64,000 bases of DNA. It comes from Mycobacterium asiaticum DSM 44297 (GTDB lineage Bacteria > Actinomycetota > Actinomycetes > Mycobacteriales > Mycobacteriaceae). Positions 61,941 to 64,000 of this stretch are shown here, piece after piece. Both the position numbers and the translations under genes were made by a program. The notes under the pieces are model-generated. The model had not been told where the DNA came from and searched no databases. It saw only the letters and a program-made list of their open reading frames with translations. The stretch is from contig NZ_HG964936.1 of assembly GCF_000613245.1 (NCBI RefSeq), positions 1,875,447-1,939,446 on the forward strand, read 5' to 3'. Position 1 is the first letter of the stretch; every line of letters starts with the position of its first letter.

Positions 61941-61967
61941 TTGCAGGACCTGTGAATCTCACCCGCC

Positions 61968-61980
61968 TAGACTGTGCCGG
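61968..61980 (+). promoter_or_regulatory. Leaderless -10 for fmt
   Basis: TAGACT (61968-61973) plus a six-base spacer precedes the fmt GTG at 61980, with no ribosome-binding site between. Confidence 0.5.
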
Positions 61981-62909
61981 TGCGCATCGTCTTCGCCGGC
62001 ACCCCCGAACCCGCGCTGCCCGCGCTGCGTCGTCTGATCGAATCGCCCCGCCACGACGTCGTTGCCGTGCTGACCAGGCCCGACGCTGCGTCGGGACGGC
62101 GGGGCAAGCCGGAACCCTCTCTGGTGGCCCGCGAGGCGCTCGAACGGGGCATCCCGGTGCTGCGTCCGTCGCGCCCGAACTCCCCGGAGTTCGTGGCCGA
62201 GTTGTCAGACCTCGCGCCGCAGTGCTGCGCGGTCGTGGCCTATGGCGCACTGCTTGGCCGCGAACTGCTCGCTGTGCCGCCGCACGGCTGGGTCAACCTG
62301 CACTTCTCCTTGCTGCCGGCCTGGCGCGGTGCGGCTCCGGTGCAGGCGGCGATCGCCGCGGGAGACACGATCACCGGGGCCACCACGTTCCAGATCGAGC
62401 CGAGCCTGGACTCCGGGCCGGTATACGGCGTGGTCACCGAGACGATCCGACCGACCGACACCGCCGGCAATCTGCTTGCGCGGCTTGCGGATTCGGGCGC
62501 CGCACTGCTGTCCACCACGCTGGACGGAATCGAAGACCGGACGCTGACGCCACGCCCGCAACCGGCCGAAGGGGTCAGCATGGCGCCGAAAATCACCGTC
62601 GAGCAGGCGCGGGTGCGTTGGGACCTCCCGGCTCAGGTGGTTGAGCGGCGCATCCGTGCCGTCACGCCTAACCCTGGCGCCTGGACCCTGATCGGGGACT
62701 TGCGCGTGAAAATTGGCCCTGTGCAATTAGATTCATCAACCGAACCGCTGCCGCCCGGTGCGATCCGGGCCGACCGGCAGAGCGTATGGGTCGGCACCGC
62801 TTCGGAACCGGTGCGGTTGGGGGAGATTCAGCCGCCCGGTAAGAAACCTATGAATGCCGCCGACTGGGCCCGCGGGGCCCGGCTCGCCCCCGCGATCAGG
62901 GCGTCATGA
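61980..62909 (+). CDS. fmt: Methionyl-tRNA formyltransferase
   Basis: Fmt formylates initiator Met-tRNA with 10-formyl-THF. The 309-residue protein has [32 protein letters not shown], the [16 protein letters not shown] signature (the HFSLLP catalytic block, with Asn-His-Asp catalytic residues nearby) and a C-terminal OB-like domain. GTG 61980 gives the canonical MRIVFAG start; GTG 61974 is 6 bases upstream. Its stop overlaps the rsmB ATG as ATGA. Confidence 0.96.
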   Translation: MRIVFAGTPEPALPALRRLIESPRHDVVAVLTRPDAASGRRGKPEPSLVAREALERGIPVLRPSRPNSPEFVAELSDLAPQCCAVVAYGALLGRELLAVPPHGWVNLHFSLLPAWRGAAPVQAAIAAGDTITGATTFQIEPSLDSGPVYGVVTETIRPTDTAGNLLARLADSGAALLSTTLDGIEDRTLTPRPQPAEGVSMAPKITVEQARVRWDLPAQVVERRIRAVTPNPGAWTLIGDLRVKIGPVQLDSSTEPLPPGAIRADRQSVWVGTASEPVRLGEIQPPGKKPMNAADWARGARLAPAIRAS

Positions 62910-64000
62910 GGCAAGGCCAAGACAAGCCGCACCGGAATCGGCCCGACCGCAAAGCGCCGCGGCAGGCATCGCAGAACCGGGCCCGGGGCCCCGCCGCAAG
63001 CCGCTGGATCCGGCCCGGCGTGCCGCGTTCGACGCGTTGCGAGCGGTGAGCGAGCGCAACGCCTATGCCAACTTGGTGCTGCCGGCGCTGCTGCGCGAGC
63101 GCGGAATCACCGGTCGCGACGCCGCATTCGCCACCGAGCTCACCTACGGCACCTGCCGCGCCCGAGGCCTGCTCGACGCCGTCATCGGCGCTGCCGCCGG
63201 GCGGGCGCCGGACACCATCGACCCGGTGCTGCTCGATTTACTTCGGCTGGGCAGCTATCAGCTGCTGCGGACCCGGGTGGACGCACACGCCGCGGTATCC
63301 ACCACCGTCGACCAGGCTGGCATCGAATTTGATTCGGCGCGAGCAGGTTTCGTCAACGGCGTGTTGCGCACCATCGCCGCTCGGGACGAGCAATCCTGGG
63401 TCGTAGAACTGGCGCCCCACAACGATCCGGTCGGGCATGCGGCGTTCGTGCACGCCCACCCGCGCTGGATCGCGCAGGCCTTCGCCGACGCGCTCGGTGC
63501 TGCGGCCGGGGAACTGGATGCCGTGCTGGCCAGTGACGACGAACGGCCGCAGGTGCATCTGGCGGCCCGTCCGGGGGTGCTCACCGCTGCGGCGCTGGCT
63601 GACTCGGTCGGCGGCACCGTCGGCCGGTACTCGCCGTACGCGGTGTATCTGCCCGGCGGAGACCCGGGCGGGCTCGCGCCGGTTCGGGACGGCCAGGCTC
63701 TCGTTCAAGACGAAGGCAGCCAGTTGGTGGCACAAGCCGTGACGCTGGCTCCGGTCGACCGAGATGCGGGCCGCTGGCTTGATCTGTGTGCCGGACCGGG
63801 CGGGAAGACCGCGCTGCTGGCGGCCCTCGGGGCATCGGCCGGGGCCACCGTGACCGCGGTGGAGCCGGCACCGCATCGCGCGGATCTGGTGGTCGAGAAC
63901 ACCCGCGGGTTGCCCGTCGAGGTGCTGCGGGTAGACGGGCGCCACAGCGATCTGGAACCGGGTTTCGACCGGGTGCTCGTCGACGTCCCGTGCACCGGGT
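62906..64000 (+). CDS. rsmB: 16S rRNA m5C methyltransferase RsmB, 5' part, frame shifted near the start
   Basis: RsmB/Fmu methylates 16S rRNA C967. The ATG 62906 overlaps the fmt stop (ATGA) and encodes a basic tail ([19 protein letters not shown]). The NusB-like domain then continues in the -1 frame from [21 protein letters not shown], through [25 protein letters not shown], to the SAM-binding [17 protein letters not shown] and VLVDVPCTG at the window edge, with the first catalytic Cys. The change of frame occurs at GGGGCCCC (62985-62992), consistent with one missing base. No start codon in the second frame precedes the domain. The 3' end is beyond the window. Sequencing error is the favoured cause. 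Confidence 0.85.

Overview
The window is high-GC actinobacterial DNA and is almost certainly from a Mycobacterium outside the tuberculosis complex. Genus markers are a mycobacterial integration host factor (mihF), a Pks18-type type III polyketide synthase with a neighbouring sulfotransferase, an LppX/LprAFG lipoprotein, two NlhH/LipI-type esterases, an Rv1987-like secreted CBM2 protein and a helicase-motif-less PriA. Gene order follows two M. tuberculosis blocks recalled from memory (Rv2556c-Rv2531c, and Rv1371-1373 plus Rv1379-Rv1407). They lie within one window here but far apart in M. tuberculosis, so this is probably the ancestral mycobacterial layout. I saw no rRNA, tRNA, CRISPR array, prophage or insertion sequence.

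Layout. (1) 44-13101: housekeeping block with yjbQ, alaS, ruvX, mltG, aroE, an A24 prepilin-peptidase-like gene, aroC-aroK-aroB-aroQ, a membrane protein on the minus strand, then pepQ-efp-nusB and a small membrane protein. (2) 13341-16623: a secreted small protein and a very long PLP-dependent Orn/Lys/Arg-type decarboxylase. (3) 16819-23475: an accessory operon of GntR regulator, 2x[4Fe-4S] ferredoxin, lipoprotein solute-binding protein, permease, ATPase, and an AprA/FrdA-like flavoprotein fused to HEAT repeats. (4) 23634-30000: alpha/beta hydrolase, amidase, DUF3592-NHL membrane protein, FAD monooxygenase and serine beta-lactamase-like hydrolase. (5) 30146-37272: lipoprotein; a desaturase/Pks18/sulfotransferase operon; a divergent hydrolase/TetR pair with a palindromic operator; a CBM2 protein. 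(6) 37384-46200: pyrimidine operon pyrR-pyrB-pyrC-(membrane protein)-carA-carB-pyrF, with a PyrR-binding RNA leader. (7) 46599-50570: mihF-gmk-rpoZ-coaBC-metK. (8) 50644-57640: lipid and steroid oxidation enzymes (AlkB, a cholesterol-oxidase-like GMC enzyme, a Baeyer-Villiger-type monooxygenase) and the two esterases. (9) 57666-64000: YhhN protein, priA, a MarR regulator with its divergent methyltransferase, fmt, and rsmB, which runs off the end.

The aro genes make chorismate, and the pyr/car genes make UMP under likely feedback control by PyrR at the mRNA leader. The most unusual assembly is the operon at 16819-23475. It pairs an adenylylsulfate-reductase-like flavoprotein/ferredoxin couple with a sulfonate/nitrate-type ABC importer, which suggests uptake and redox conversion of an unidentified small, possibly sulfur-containing, substrate.

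Three genes (mltG, the DUF3592-NHL gene, rsmB) read as one protein only if a single missing base is restored in a homopolymer. Two of the three sites are GGGGCCCC-type sequences, so sequencing or assembly error is likely. The mltG site, however, is a perfect A AAA AAG slippery heptamer followed by a hairpin and deserves a real test. Ortholog names, M. tuberculosis lengths and family assignments come from recall of sequences and motifs; no database search was run.
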